Source: Pseudomonas sp. B6002 (lineage in GTDB: Bacteria > Pseudomonadota > Gammaproteobacteria > Pseudomonadales > Pseudomonadaceae). From it: a stretch of 64,000 nucleotides of DNA. Within the stretch, counting starts at the first letter, position 1; every line of letters starts with the position of its first letter. Below, in pieces: positions 34,645 through 44,211 of this stretch. The position numbers and the translations under genes are program-made. Under the pieces are notes generated by a model. The model saw only the letters and a program-made list of their open reading frames with translations. It was not told the origin of the DNA and searched no databases. The stretch is from contig NZ_JACAOY010000006.1 of the NCBI RefSeq assembly GCF_013385985.1, positions 588,198-652,197 of the forward strand. The letters run 5' to 3'.

Positions 34645-37383
34645 TCAGCTTTCTTGATCATCAGGATTGATAAAGACATTGACCGGGAAATCCCCCAGGG
34701 CAGTGCTGATCAGCAGCTCCTTGTCTGGTGTGACTGCGCCAGTATGAAAAAGTCCCTTCCAGTTTTGTGTGGCAGTGGCGAACGGTAATTTCACCCGTGT
34801 ATCGCCCCAAACCTGCGCATTGATGTGGGGCCGCACACCGTTTTCAAGCAAGCGATGGGGCCAGCGCGGCACCACCACCAACAGGTGTTTGCCTTGATGC
34901 TCACGGCAAAACGCGACGACGTGATCGGCGTGTTTGCCCACCACCTCCAGTGGCAAATAACGCCCGCTGCGAAACAGTTCAGGGTGGGCCTTGCGCACGG
35001 CCAGTCCCCCGGCGATCAACGCCTGTTTGATACGCCCGTCCTGCCAGTTCGACAACTGTTCGCCGATGTCCGGTGGGCTGTCCAGCGCACGTTGCCGTGC
35101 GTCGAAATCCACCGGGCGACGGTTGTCGGGGTCGACCAGGCTGAAGTCCCAGAACTCGGCGCCCTGGTACAGGTCCGGCACCCCTGGCACCGTGAGACGA
35201 AGCAAGGTTTGCGCCAGCCCGTTGAGCGCACCGGCCGGGGCGATGGCGTGGGCAGCAGCGGCGATGGCGGCGCGCAGGGCCTGGCCTTCGTCATCCAGCA
35301 GCAGGCGCGACAGAAACGTCTCGACGCCTCTTTCGTAGGCCTCGTTGGGGGCGCTCCAACTGCTCTGCAACTTGGCTTCGCGCAGGGCTTTCTGTTGCCA
35401 CTGCCACAGGCGCTGATGGTAAGCCTTGAGGTCTGGGTTCGATGCCAGAGGCCAACTGCCCAGCAGCACTTGATAGAGGATCAGCTCGTCACCCGCCGAA
35501 GGGCTGTCGGCAGATTCGCGCAACGGCGCTGCCAGGGTGCGCCACTGTTCCACCTGCTTGACGTACCACGGCGCGCATTCGCTGATCACGGCCAGGCGCG
35601 CTCGGCTGTCTTCGCCCCGTTTGTGGTCATGGGTGGCAGTGGCCAGCAGGTTGTCGGGAAAGGTCTGCAGGCGTTGTGCGTTAACGGCGTGGAAGTCGGC
35701 CAGCGGTGCGCTGAACTGTTCGGTGCTGAAGCCTACGTCATTGCGCGACAGCAGTACGGCTGAGCGATAGAACGCGGTGTCTTCCACCGCCTTGGCGGCA
35801 GCGGGCGAGGTCAGTTGCTGGAAGCGCACGCAGGCGTGTTTGAGGATCTTGCGTTCACGGCCTACCGGACGGTTGCGCCAGGGCTGGCCGCCGAGCGATT
35901 GCTCCAGGTGGTCAAGCACCGGCCAGTCGCCTTCGCTCAGCGTGCTGCGCGCGCCTTCCAGGGCGTGCTGGAATACCTTGTCGTCATCGGCGCTGCGCCC
36001 CCGGGCACTGATGTACGTGCGGTAGACGGGGAAGTGCACGATCAGCTCCTGCAACGCACGGCGGATCGCGCCCAGGGTCAGGTCGCGCGTCATGACATCG
36101 TCACGGGCCACTTGCAGCAGGGCCTGGGCCACGCTTTCAAAGTCGCCGCCGAGGGAGCCGTTGAGGATTTGCTGACGGGCCAACCGCGCTTCTTCGATAA
36201 AGGCCGAGGGGCGTTCGCTGTGGCGTGTCCATAACTCGGCCAGCGGCTCAAAGCCTTGCGGGTCGTGTTGCAGCAATGACAGCTGGTTCATGAATTCGTA
36301 GCCGGTGGTGCCGTCCACCTGCCAATCGGTGCGCAGGGTTTCGCCTTCACCGAGGATTTTTTCCACGAAGATCGGCAGGTGCCGTTCGGGTGAAAGCGTG
36401 TCGACGCGACGGCGCAATTTGCGGCAGTAACCCCGTGGGTCGGCGAGGCCGTCGATATGGTCGATGCGCAGGCCGTCCACCAGGCCTTCGCTGATCAGTT
36501 CGAAGATCTTGCCGTGGGTGGCTTCGAACACCGCGCTGCGCTCGACCCGCAGGCCGCCCAGCTCATTGACGTCGAAGAAGCGCCGCCAGTTGATGTCGTC
36601 CGCGGCGGTGCGCCAGCTGGCGAGGCGATAGGTCTGTTGTTCGAGCAAGGCGTGCAGGCGGTCGAAGTCGAAGGTGCCCAGTTGCTGCTCGATGGCGTGC
36701 AGCACGTCGTCCTCAGTCGCGCGCTCGGCCAGTGCCTGCTTGAGCCACGCCGCCTCGTGGTAGGCATCGTCCTGATAGGCGAGGGCGGCGAAGCGTTCGG
36801 CCAGGGGGTTGAGCAACGGGTCGCTGCCCAGAATCATCGCGTAATCCCGAGGGCAGATGGGAAAGCGATGTTCGTAGTGTGCTGCGTAGAAACTGCCGTG
36901 GGCGGCGTCGAACGCCAGGGTCAAGGTGCCGGTTTGCAGGGCTTCGCCGTAGTCGCTGCCCAGAAACGGCATCAGTAGCTGACCCTTGAGCAGCGGGTCG
37001 GGCGAGTGCCACTGGATATCGAAGAACTCGCAATAGGGGCTCAGGCGCCCCCATTCCAGCAGGTCGAGCCACCACGGGTTGTCGGCGCCGCCCACGGCCA
37101 TGTGGTTGGACACGATGTCGAGGATCAACCCCATCTCGTGCTCACGCAGCGCCGCGACCAGGCGGCGCAAGGCCGGTTCGCCGCCCAGCTCCGGGTTGAC
37201 GGTGGTGGGGTCGACCACGTCGTAGCCGTGCATGGAGCCGGCACGGGCACTGAGCAACGGCGAGGCGTACAGGTGGCTGATGCCGAGTCTGGCGAAGTAC
37301 GGCACCAGCGGCACCGCGTCGTCCAGGGTAAAGCCTTTATGAAATTGCAGGCGTTGGGTGGCGCGCAGCGGCAGGGCCTTCAT
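34645..37383 (-). CDS. treY: TreY, malto-oligosyltrehalose synthase
   Basis: A 912-residue GH13 enzyme that turns the reducing-end alpha-1,4 bond of maltodextrin into the alpha,alpha-1,1 bond of trehalose. LRATQRLQFHKGFTLDDA opens the protein, GLRIDHIDGLADP holds the catalytic Asp region, and VPDLYQGAEFWDFSLVDPDNRRPVDF near the end is diagnostic for TreY. The start ATGA overlaps the stop of malQ. TreZ then releases trehalose from the product. Confidence 0.97.
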   Translation of the reverse strand: MKALPLRATQRLQFHKGFTLDDAVPLVPYFARLGISHLYASPLLSARAGSMHGYDVVDPTTVNPELGGEPALRRLVAALREHEMGLILDIVSNHMAVGGADNPWWLDLLEWGRLSPYCEFFDIQWHSPDPLLKGQLLMPFLGSDYGEALQTGTLTLAFDAAHGSFYAAHYEHRFPICPRDYAMILGSDPLLNPLAERFAALAYQDDAYHEAAWLKQALAERATEDDVLHAIEQQLGTFDFDRLHALLEQQTYRLASWRTAADDINWRRFFDVNELGGLRVERSAVFEATHGKIFELISEGLVDGLRIDHIDGLADPRGYCRKLRRRVDTLSPERHLPIFVEKILGEGETLRTDWQVDGTTGYEFMNQLSLLQHDPQGFEPLAELWTRHSERPSAFIEEARLARQQILNGSLGGDFESVAQALLQVARDDVMTRDLTLGAIRRALQELIVHFPVYRTYISARGRSADDDKVFQHALEGARSTLSEGDWPVLDHLEQSLGGQPWRNRPVGRERKILKHACVRFQQLTSPAAAKAVEDTAFYRSAVLLSRNDVGFSTEQFSAPLADFHAVNAQRLQTFPDNLLATATHDHKRGEDSRARLAVISECAPWYVKQVEQWRTLAAPLRESADSPSAGDELILYQVLLGSWPLASNPDLKAYHQRLWQWQQKALREAKLQSSWSAPNEAYERGVETFLSRLLLDDEGQALRAAIAAAAHAIAPAGALNGLAQTLLRLTVPGVPDLYQGAEFWDFSLVDPDNRRPVDFDARQRALDSPPDIGEQLSNWQDGRIKQALIAGGLAVRKAHPELFRSGRYLPLEVVGKHADHVVAFCREHQGKHLLVVVPRWPHRLLENGVRPHINAQVWGDTRVKLPFATATQNWKGLFHTGAVTPDKELLISTALGDFPVNVFINPDDQES

Positions 37384-39464
37384 CGGTCACGCTCGTGGGC
37401 CTGGTTACGCGCCACCGCCAGCAGTTCCAGGCGGCGGGCGGCGCTGTCATTGTCGAGCAAGCTGGCGGCTTCACCCGGCAGGCGGCGGCGCCAGTTGGGG
37501 TGGGTGTCGAGGGTGCCGGGCAGGTTGGCCTGCTCCTCGATGCCGAGCGCGTCTTCCAACGGCAGCAATACCAACGGCGCACGGGTGTGGCCCAGGTAGC
37601 GCACGCTGGCATCGATCATGTGGTCGGTGTCATTGCGGATTTCATCGACGAAGTTCTGCGGGTCCTGGCTCAAGGCCTGGCGCAGCGCCTGGCGTTCGCG
37701 CAGGCGGTGTTCGCTCCATTGCTCCACCGTGGGCGCGTCGATCAAACCGAGCTGGATGTTCCATTCGATGTCGCGGCTGTGCCACCAACCATTGAGGGTG
37801 GGCAAGTCGTGGGTGCTGGTGGTGGCCAGAGCGTCGTCCGGCCAGTCGAGGATCGGCTTGAACTGGCCGTCATGGTTCTGTTCGAACAGCAGCACGCGCA
37901 TGCCGAGAATCGAGCGGCCGCTGAGTTTTTCGCGCAGGCCATCGGGCACGGTGCCCAGGTCTTCGCCGAGGACGATGGCCTGGTGGCGGTGGGACTCCAG
38001 GGCCAGCAGGCGCAGCAGGTCATCCACCGGGTAATACAGGTACGCGCCTTCCCGGGGCGAGGCGCCCATGGGAATCACCCAGAGGCGTTGCAGGCCCATC
38101 ACATGGTCGATGCGCAGGCCGCCCGCGTGGGCGAAGTTGGCCCGCAGCATTTCGATAAAGGCACGGAAACCGTTGCGTTTGAGGCCCTCCGGGGAAAACG
38201 CGGAGATGCCCCAGCCTTGGCCGGATCGGTTGAGAATGTCCGGCGGCGCGCCGACGGTCAGGTCGGCCAGCAGCTCATCCTGGCGGCTCCAGGCTTGGCT
38301 GCCACCGCCGTCGGCGCCCACGGCCAGGTCGGCGATCAGGCCCACGCCCATGCCGCTGCCGCGGGCGGCTTGTTGCGCACGTTCCAGGCTGCGGGCGATC
38401 AACCATTGGCTGAAGGCGAAATAGCCGATTTCATCATGGTGGTCTTCGGCGAATTGAGCCAGCGCCGCGCTCTGCGGGTTACGCCAAGCGTCTGGCCAGT
38501 GGCGCCAGTCCAGGTCTTCACCGGCGGCCGCACGCTGGGCTTGCACAGCTTCGAAGCGGCAGTGATTTTCCAGGGCCTCGCCACCGGCTTGGCGAAAGCT
38601 CAGGAAGTCGGCATGCTGCGGATGCTCGCCGTGGCGGAAGTCTTCATACAACGTGCGCAGCAAGCGTTGCTTGGCCTTCGCGGCGGCAGGCCAGTCGATC
38701 AGGGTGTGCTGTTCCAGGGTGTGCAGCTCATCGGCGAGGCCGGCGGCCTCGATGGCGTTGCGCACCTCGCGCTCGCCCAGGATGCAGCCCGGTGACGCGT
38801 AAAGACTGTTGAGAAACAGGCGGCTGGACGGTGAGTACGGGCTGTAGCGGTTCGGGTCGGCGCTGAACATCGCGTGCATCGGGCTGATCGCCAGCGCATC
38901 GGCACCGCGCTCGGCGGCCGAGCGCGCCAGGTGCTCCAGGGCCAGGGTATCGCCGAAGCCGCCATCGCCGAGGCGGCGCAATGCATACAATTGGGCGCTC
39001 AGGCCCCAGGCCCGGGCGGGGCGGCTGTCTACCGCTTCGGCCACGCTGTAGCAATGGACGGGGGCCACGGCCAGGGTGAAGACCTGATCGCTGATGTGCA
39101 CTTGGTGGTACCCGAGCGCAATGACGCCTGGTAGAACGGCGTTGCCATCCAGGCGCAGTTCAAGGGTTTCGCCATCTTCGAGATTGACCCGGCACAGGGT
39201 GTCGGGTTCGAAGTAGCGCGCCAGGTCCAGCCCTTCGCCACTGTCGATGGTCATCAAGGGCGGCAGGTGTTTGTTCTGTTGCACCTGTTCCAGTTCGAGC
39301 AGGCTGGCGTCGATCTCGGCATCGGTATCGGCCGGGTGGCCGAGGCCTTTGAGGACCGCACGCAGGGCGTCGGGCTTCACGTGTTGCGGGCGGCCGTTTG
39401 CGTCGATCCAATCGACGGCCAGGCCCGCGCGGCTGGCGAGAATTTCCAGGTTCGCTTCGCTCAA
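37380..39464 (-). CDS. malQ: MalQ, 4-alpha-glucanotransferase
   Basis: A 694-residue GH77 enzyme that rearranges short maltodextrins into longer ones suited for TreY. GLRIDHVMGLQRLWVIPMG contains the nucleophile Asp, IVLGEDLGTVPDGLR the acid Glu, and TSTHDLPTLNGWW the third carboxylate. The N-terminal extension of about 130 residues is common in proteobacterial MalQ. Start and stop both overlap neighbours by ATGA (treZ before, treY after), so translation is coupled. Confidence 0.96.
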   Translation of the reverse strand: MSEANLEILASRAGLAVDWIDANGRPQHVKPDALRAVLKGLGHPADTDAEIDASLLELEQVQQNKHLPPLMTIDSGEGLDLARYFEPDTLCRVNLEDGETLELRLDGNAVLPGVIALGYHQVHISDQVFTLAVAPVHCYSVAEAVDSRPARAWGLSAQLYALRRLGDGGFGDTLALEHLARSAAERGADALAISPMHAMFSADPNRYSPYSPSSRLFLNSLYASPGCILGEREVRNAIEAAGLADELHTLEQHTLIDWPAAAKAKQRLLRTLYEDFRHGEHPQHADFLSFRQAGGEALENHCRFEAVQAQRAAAGEDLDWRHWPDAWRNPQSAALAQFAEDHHDEIGYFAFSQWLIARSLERAQQAARGSGMGVGLIADLAVGADGGGSQAWSRQDELLADLTVGAPPDILNRSGQGWGISAFSPEGLKRNGFRAFIEMLRANFAHAGGLRIDHVMGLQRLWVIPMGASPREGAYLYYPVDDLLRLLALESHRHQAIVLGEDLGTVPDGLREKLSGRSILGMRVLLFEQNHDGQFKPILDWPDDALATTSTHDLPTLNGWWHSRDIEWNIQLGLIDAPTVEQWSEHRLRERQALRQALSQDPQNFVDEIRNDTDHMIDASVRYLGHTRAPLVLLPLEDALGIEEQANLPGTLDTHPNWRRRLPGEAASLLDNDSAARRLELLAVARNQAHERDR

Positions 39465-41206
39465 GGGTGCTCTCCAACAGGGAATAGGGCTACGCGCGCA
39501 CTGAACGGCGCCAGCAGGGCCGGGTCATGGGGGCGCGTTTCGAATAGCAGGTGGGACGGCGCAGGGTGAGTCACGGGCGCTGCGCTCAGATTGAGGTCGA
39601 TCTGCAACAGGCTGCCGTTGCCCAGGCGCCAGCGCGCAGTGACGGCGCCATCGGCCAGCACCTGTGCGCCCAATGCAACGCTGCCGGGCAAATGCGGCAC
39701 GAGGTGCTGGTGGCGCAGGTGCAGCAGGTGGCGATAGAGCGCCGTGTGGTCGTTGTCGGTGAAGCTGGGGGCGGAGTGCTCAAAGGTCGACGCGGCGTTT
39801 GGATCGGGAATGCGTTCGCGCCGTTCGGGGTCGTGGAAGGCGGCGAAGTCGGCGAATTCATTACGCCGGCCTTCGCGCACGGCCTCGGCCAGTTCGCCAT
39901 GGTGATCGGTGAAAAACAGGAACGGCTCGGTGGCGTTGGTTTCATCGCCCATGAACATCATCGGGATCATCGGCGACAGCAGCAGTAACGCAGTGGCGGC
40001 CTTCAGTGCCTCGGGCGAACAGAGTTGGTGCAGCCGTTCGCCGAGGGCGCGATTGCCGATCTGGTCATGGTTCTGCAAAAACAGCACGAAGGCGCTGGGC
40101 GGCAGGTGCCCGCTGGGTTCGCCACGTGGATGGCCGTGGCGGGTCGCTTGACCCTGGTAGATAAAACCTTCGCCCAGGCAGCGTGCGAGCTTGGCGGTGG
40201 TGTCCGCGGCAAAGTCGCTGTAATAGGCGTCGGTTTCGCCGGTCAGCAGCACGTGCAAGGCATTGTGGCCGTCGTCATTCCACTGGGCATCGAACTCGTG
40301 TTCCAGCAGGCTCGCTTGGTTGAATTCGTTTTCCAGCACCAGCCACACATGGCGGCCGATATCGGCTTGCTGGCGCACCCGTTGCGCCAGCTCCTTGAGA
40401 AACCCCGGGTTGTCGATGGCATGCACCGCATCCAGGCGCAGGCCGTCGAAGCGGTACTCGAGCAGCCACATCAACGCGTTATCGAGGAAGAAGTCGCGCA
40501 CTTCGCGGCGGTCAAAATCAATGCCCGCGCCCCAGGGGGTGTGCACGTCTTCCTGGAAGAAACCCTTGGCGTACTGGCCGAGGTAATTGCCGTCCGGGCC
40601 GAAGTGGTTGTAGACCACGTCGAGGATCACCGCCAGGCCGTGTTCGTGGGCGCTGTCGATCAGGTGCTTGAGTTGTTCGGGGGTGCCGTAGGCGGCGTGG
40701 GGCGCGTAGGGCAGTACCCCGTCGTAGCCCCAGTTGCGTTCGCCGGGAAACTGCGCCAGCGGCATCAACTCGATGGCGGTGACGCCCAGCTCGGCCAGGC
40801 GCGGCAGGTGTTTTTCCACGCCGGCATAGCCGCCCAGCGCGCCAACGTGTAGTTCGTAAATGACCGCCTCGTGCCACGGGCGGCCTTGCCATTGGCTATG
40901 TCGCCATGGATAGGCGAGCGGGTCGACGACTTGGCTCCAACCATGGACGTCCGTGGCCTGGGCCCTGGACGCCGGATCGGGTACATCGGTTTCGCCGTCG
41001 ATGTTGTAGCGGTAGCGCGTGCCCGCCGCGCAACGTATTTCCGTTTCGAACCAGCCCTCTGCCTGGGGCAGCATGGCGACGGACTTGCCGTCTTCCAATT
41101 CAACGCTGACGTAAAATGCGTCTGGCGCCCACAAGGCAAAACGCGTGTGTTGCGCGTCCAGCATGATTGCGCCGTGGGGCCAGGTTTCCAGAGTCCGTGA
41201 CGGCAT
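39461..41206 (-). CDS. treZ: TreZ, malto-oligosyltrehalose trehalohydrolase
   Basis: A 581-residue GH13 enzyme that hydrolyses the bond next to the trehalose unit made by TreY. The N-terminal domain contains FALWAPDAFYVSVELEDG (CBM48-like). The barrel shows DGLRLDAVHAIDN with the nucleophile, LVLENEFNQASLL with the acid Glu, and FLQNHDQIGNRALGERL, a hallmark of TreZ. The stop overlaps the malQ start, and glgA ends 19 bases upstream. Confidence 0.97.
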   Translation of the reverse strand: MPSRTLETWPHGAIMLDAQHTRFALWAPDAFYVSVELEDGKSVAMLPQAEGWFETEIRCAAGTRYRYNIDGETDVPDPASRAQATDVHGWSQVVDPLAYPWRHSQWQGRPWHEAVIYELHVGALGGYAGVEKHLPRLAELGVTAIELMPLAQFPGERNWGYDGVLPYAPHAAYGTPEQLKHLIDSAHEHGLAVILDVVYNHFGPDGNYLGQYAKGFFQEDVHTPWGAGIDFDRREVRDFFLDNALMWLLEYRFDGLRLDAVHAIDNPGFLKELAQRVRQQADIGRHVWLVLENEFNQASLLEHEFDAQWNDDGHNALHVLLTGETDAYYSDFAADTTAKLARCLGEGFIYQGQATRHGHPRGEPSGHLPPSAFVLFLQNHDQIGNRALGERLHQLCSPEALKAATALLLLSPMIPMMFMGDETNATEPFLFFTDHHGELAEAVREGRRNEFADFAAFHDPERRERIPDPNAASTFEHSAPSFTDNDHTALYRHLLHLRHQHLVPHLPGSVALGAQVLADGAVTARWRLGNGSLLQIDLNLSAAPVTHPAPSHLLFETRPHDPALLAPFSARVALFPVGEHP

Positions 41207-41225
41207 CTATGAAGCCCTCCCTTGA

Positions 41226-42779
41226 TTATTTAGCCGATTTCCCCAAGGCCTTGGCCACCAGTTGTTCGTACAGTTCGGCGTAGGGTTCGACCGCCTGGCA
41301 CCAGTTGAAGGGTTGGGTCATGGCGCGGCAACGCATGGCGTTGAGCAGCCCGGTATTGGCAAATACATTGAAGGCACGGCTCAGCGCTTCTTCGTAGCTC
41401 TCTACCGTGGATTCATTGAACAGGAACCCGGTGACGCCATTCTCGATGGTGTCGGCCAGCCCCCCGGTATTGCGGGCTACCGGCAGTGAGCCGAAGCGCT
41501 GTGCATACATCTGGCTCAGGCCGCAGGGCTCATAGCGCGAAGGCATCAGCAGGAAGTCGCTGCCGGCGAACATGCGGCGGGCGTCGGTTTCGTTGAAGCC
41601 GATGCGCACGCCCACCTGGCCAGGAAAACGCAGGGCCAGTTCACGCATGGCTTGTTCTTCTTCCGGTTCGCCACGGCCGATAATCGCGATCTGGCCGCCA
41701 TGTTCGACGATAAAGCTGGCAACGGCTTCGGTGAGGTCCAGGCCTTTCTGGTACACCAGGCGCGAGACCACGGCGAACAGTGGGCCGGTGGAGTCGTCCA
41801 GCTCGAACAACTCGCGCACGTGGGCGGCGTTGACGGCCTTGCCTTCCCAATCACCGATATTGAAGTTGTGGGTCAGGTGCGTGTCGGTCGAGGTTTCCCA
41901 GCTTTCATCGATGCCGTTGGGGATACCACTGAGCAAACCTTGTTGAGTCTTGCTGGCGAGGAAACCATCGAGGCCGCAACCGAATTCCGGGGTGGTGATT
42001 TCCTGGGCGTAGGTGGCGCTCACCGTGGTGATGTGGCTGGAGTACGCCATGCCGGCCTTGAGGAACGACATCTTGCCGTAGAACTCCATGCCTTCTTGTT
42101 GCAGGGCATGGGGTGGAATGCCCAGCTCCGGCGTCGAGGCCAGGCTGACCACGCCTTGGTAGGCCAGGTTATGAATGGTGAACAAGGTCGGGGTGCGTGA
42201 CCCACGCCAGTGCATGTAGGCCGGGGCGAGGCCCGCTGGCCAGTCATGGGCGTGCACCAGGTCGGGGCACCAATGAATCTGTGCCAGGTTGGCGGCCATG
42301 TCAGCGGCGGCCAGGCCCAGGCGGGCGAAGCGGATGTGGTTGTCCGGCCAGTCGCGGCCGTTGTTGGCGCCGTAGGGGGTGCCTTCGCGCTCATAGAGTT
42401 CGGGGCAGATCAGCACGTAGATGACCAGGCCGTCCTTGAGGTCCATGCGCCCGATCTTGCACGGCGGCAGCGCGGCATGGCCGCCCAGTTCGCCGACGAT
42501 GTGGATCGGGTTGTCGCTTTCCATCACCTGCGGGTAACCCGGGATCAGCACCCGCACATCGTGCAGGTGGGCCATGGCGCGGGGCAGGGCGGCGGACACG
42601 TCACCCAGGCCACCGGTCTTCACCAGGTCGGCAAACTCGGAGGTTACAAACAGGACTTTCTTGCGATTAGGGTTCTGACTCACGATCGGCCGCACAGTGG
42701 TGGGCAGGTCGGCCAGCGAAGGCCCCCCTACCGGCTGACTGACACGCTCTCCCTGAATATCTACAGCGGCACTGATCAT
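41226..42779 (-). CDS. glgA: GlgA, glycogen synthase (alpha-glucan glucosyltransferase)
   Basis: A 517-residue GT5 enzyme. VLFVTSEFADLVKTGGLGDV near the N-terminus holds the KTGGL nucleotide-sugar loop, and PSRYEPCGLSQMYAQRFGSLP near the C-terminus is the donor-binding Glu region. It adds glucose from a nucleotide donor to alpha-1,4-glucan. It is the first gene of the glgA-treZ-malQ-treY block and has an AGGAG ribosome binding site. The leader is rich in structure; see the hairpin entries. Confidence 0.96.
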   Translation of the reverse strand: MISAAVDIQGERVSQPVGGPSLADLPTTVRPIVSQNPNRKKVLFVTSEFADLVKTGGLGDVSAALPRAMAHLHDVRVLIPGYPQVMESDNPIHIVGELGGHAALPPCKIGRMDLKDGLVIYVLICPELYEREGTPYGANNGRDWPDNHIRFARLGLAAADMAANLAQIHWCPDLVHAHDWPAGLAPAYMHWRGSRTPTLFTIHNLAYQGVVSLASTPELGIPPHALQQEGMEFYGKMSFLKAGMAYSSHITTVSATYAQEITTPEFGCGLDGFLASKTQQGLLSGIPNGIDESWETSTDTHLTHNFNIGDWEGKAVNAAHVRELFELDDSTGPLFAVVSRLVYQKGLDLTEAVASFIVEHGGQIAIIGRGEPEEEQAMRELALRFPGQVGVRIGFNETDARRMFAGSDFLLMPSRYEPCGLSQMYAQRFGSLPVARNTGGLADTIENGVTGFLFNESTVESYEEALSRAFNVFANTGLLNAMRCRAMTQPFNWCQAVEPYAELYEQLVAKALGKSAK

Positions 42780-42802
42780 AGTTCTCTCCTACATGTCTGT
42801 CG

Positions 42803-42825
42803 GCTAATGGCCCGCTGCCATTAGC
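42803..42825 (-). promoter_or_regulatory. Hairpin in the glgA leader, proximal
   Basis: GCTAATGGC and GCCATTAGC form a perfect 9-base stem over a 5-base loop. It ends about 24 bases before the glgA start on the minus strand, just ahead of the ribosome binding site at 42786-42789. If transcribed it would be a strong RNA hairpin in the 5' untranslated region. Confidence 0.5.
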
Positions 42826-42831
42826 TCCGAT

Positions 42832-42848
42832 GACCGCATCCTGCGGTC
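42832..42848 (-). promoter_or_regulatory. GGA-loop hairpin in the glgA leader, possible RsmA/RsmE site
   Basis: On the minus strand GACCGCA and TGCGGTC form a perfect 7-base stem over the loop GGA (42841-42839). A GGA exposed in a hairpin loop is the preferred target of the CsrA/RsmA proteins. A second GGA lies in the ribosome binding site (42789-42787), about 50 bases away. Binding to both would block translation of glgA. The hairpin is seen, the regulation is inferred. Confidence 0.45.
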
Positions 42849-43130
42849 AGGCGCACAAGCACTGTACAAACTGGCAAGGCGTATGCCAGTTGCACACTCA
42901 GCTGAAAAAGATTGGATGGACGGGCATTTGCGACAGAGCGCGTGTGCTCGCCTTACCTTAAAACTGGACCTACGGCAGGTTTGGAAAGTTTCGATTTTTT
43001 GCGGGGTTTTTGTTTTCGAACGGACCCATCGGTCATCAGTCTAGGACAGATCCTAGAGCGTGTAGGGTTTGTGAGAAGATTTTGTAGGACAAAAAACTTG
43101 TAACCATATGCAGCTTTTGAAACATGATCC
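42849..43130. other. Non-coding interval upstream of glgA
   Basis: This 280-base stretch between the glgA leader and the REPIN holds no supported gene. It must contain the leftward promoter of glgA, but no confident -35/-10 pair was picked. The right half is AT-richer than its surroundings. Confidence 0.5.
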
Positions 43131-43223
43131 TTGTAGTGAGCGGGCTTGCCCCGCGCGGCGGTGTGTCAACCAAGCTTGAGGTGGCTGGTATGCCGCCGCG
43201 CGGGGCAAGCCCGCTCACTACAG
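43131..43223. repeat. REPIN of a second REP class
   Basis: TTGTAGTGAGCGGGCTTGCC on the left is inverted as GGCAAGCCCGCTCACTACAG on the right, and a CCGCGCGGCG core is also inverted. It differs in sequence from the pairs at 18262 and 34287. It lies 9 bases past the stop of the dehydrogenase gene, in the interval between that gene and glgA. Confidence 0.87.
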
Positions 43224-43231
43224 GTACTTTT

Positions 43232-44185
43232 TCAGCCGAGGGGGCGGATGGGCGCGCCGTTGGCCCAGGCCTGGATGTCTTCGATCATCTGTTGGTAGAA
43301 CTGGCGGTAGTTTTGCTCGCTTACGTAGCCGACGTGGGGAGTGGCCAGCACGTTCGGCAGGCGGCGGAACGGGTGATCCACCGGCAGTGGCTCCTCGGCG
43401 TACACATCCAGTGCAGCGCCGGCGAGCCCGCCACTTTCCAGTGCCTGCACCAGCGCCTGCTCATCCACAATGGGGCCGCGAGCGGTGTTCACCAGGCGCG
43501 CGGTGGGTTTCATCCAGCTCAACGCTTGGGCATCTACCAGCCCGCGGCTGCGCTCGCTGAGCACCAGGTGCACGGTGAGGATGTCGGCCTGTTCGAACAG
43601 TTCTCTCTTGCTGACCCAGGTCACGCCCGATTCGGCGGCGCGCTCGGGCGTGAGGTTTTCGCTCCAGGCAATCACGCGCATGCCGAACACCTGGGCAAAC
43701 TGCGCGACTTTCTGGCCGATGCTGCCCAACCCCAGGATGCCCAGGGTCTTGCCATACAGGTCGCCGCCCAGGCCAACCTGCCAGTGGCCGGCACGCAGGG
43801 AGTTGGCTTCGGCCAGCAGGTTGCGGGTGGACGCCATGATCAGTGCCCAGGTCAATTCTGGTGCGGCCTGTTTATAGCTGTCGGTGCCACACACCTGGAT
43901 CCCCAGGGCCTTGGCGGCGGCGATGTCGATGGCCGCGTTGCGCATGCCACCGGTCACCAGCAGCTTCAACTTCGGCAGGCCCTGCAACAGCGCCTTGTCG
44001 AAGGTGGAGCGCTCGCGCATCACGCAAATCACCTCGAACCCCTGCAAACGGTCGATCATCGTGGCGGTATCGGCGGGGTAGTCGTGCAGGAAATGCACCT
44101 GGCCGACGGTATCAAGCACCGACCAATCCACCACGCCACTGGCCACATTCTGCCAATCATCAATGACTGCGATCTGTACCGACAT
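43232..44185 (-). CDS. D-2-hydroxyacid dehydrogenase family protein
   Basis: A 317-residue NAD(P)-dependent oxidoreductase. GKTLGILGLGSIGQKVAQFA is the dinucleotide-binding GxGxxG loop, LVNTARGPIVDEQALVQAL the second signature, and NVLATPHVGYVSEQNY holds the catalytic His. GGMRNAAID marks the substrate side. It reduces 2-keto acids to D-2-hydroxy acids or the reverse; the exact substrate is open. It is followed upstream by an exported alpha/beta hydrolase gene on the same strand, 26 bases away. Confidence 0.92.
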   Translation of the reverse strand: MSVQIAVIDDWQNVASGVVDWSVLDTVGQVHFLHDYPADTATMIDRLQGFEVICVMRERSTFDKALLQGLPKLKLLVTGGMRNAAIDIAAAKALGIQVCGTDSYKQAAPELTWALIMASTRNLLAEANSLRAGHWQVGLGGDLYGKTLGILGLGSIGQKVAQFAQVFGMRVIAWSENLTPERAAESGVTWVSKRELFEQADILTVHLVLSERSRGLVDAQALSWMKPTARLVNTARGPIVDEQALVQALESGGLAGAALDVYAEEPLPVDHPFRRLPNVLATPHVGYVSEQNYRQFYQQMIEDIQAWANGAPIRPLG

Positions 44186-44211
44186 TCACGAGTGCCTCGA
44201 AAAAGGTTGGA

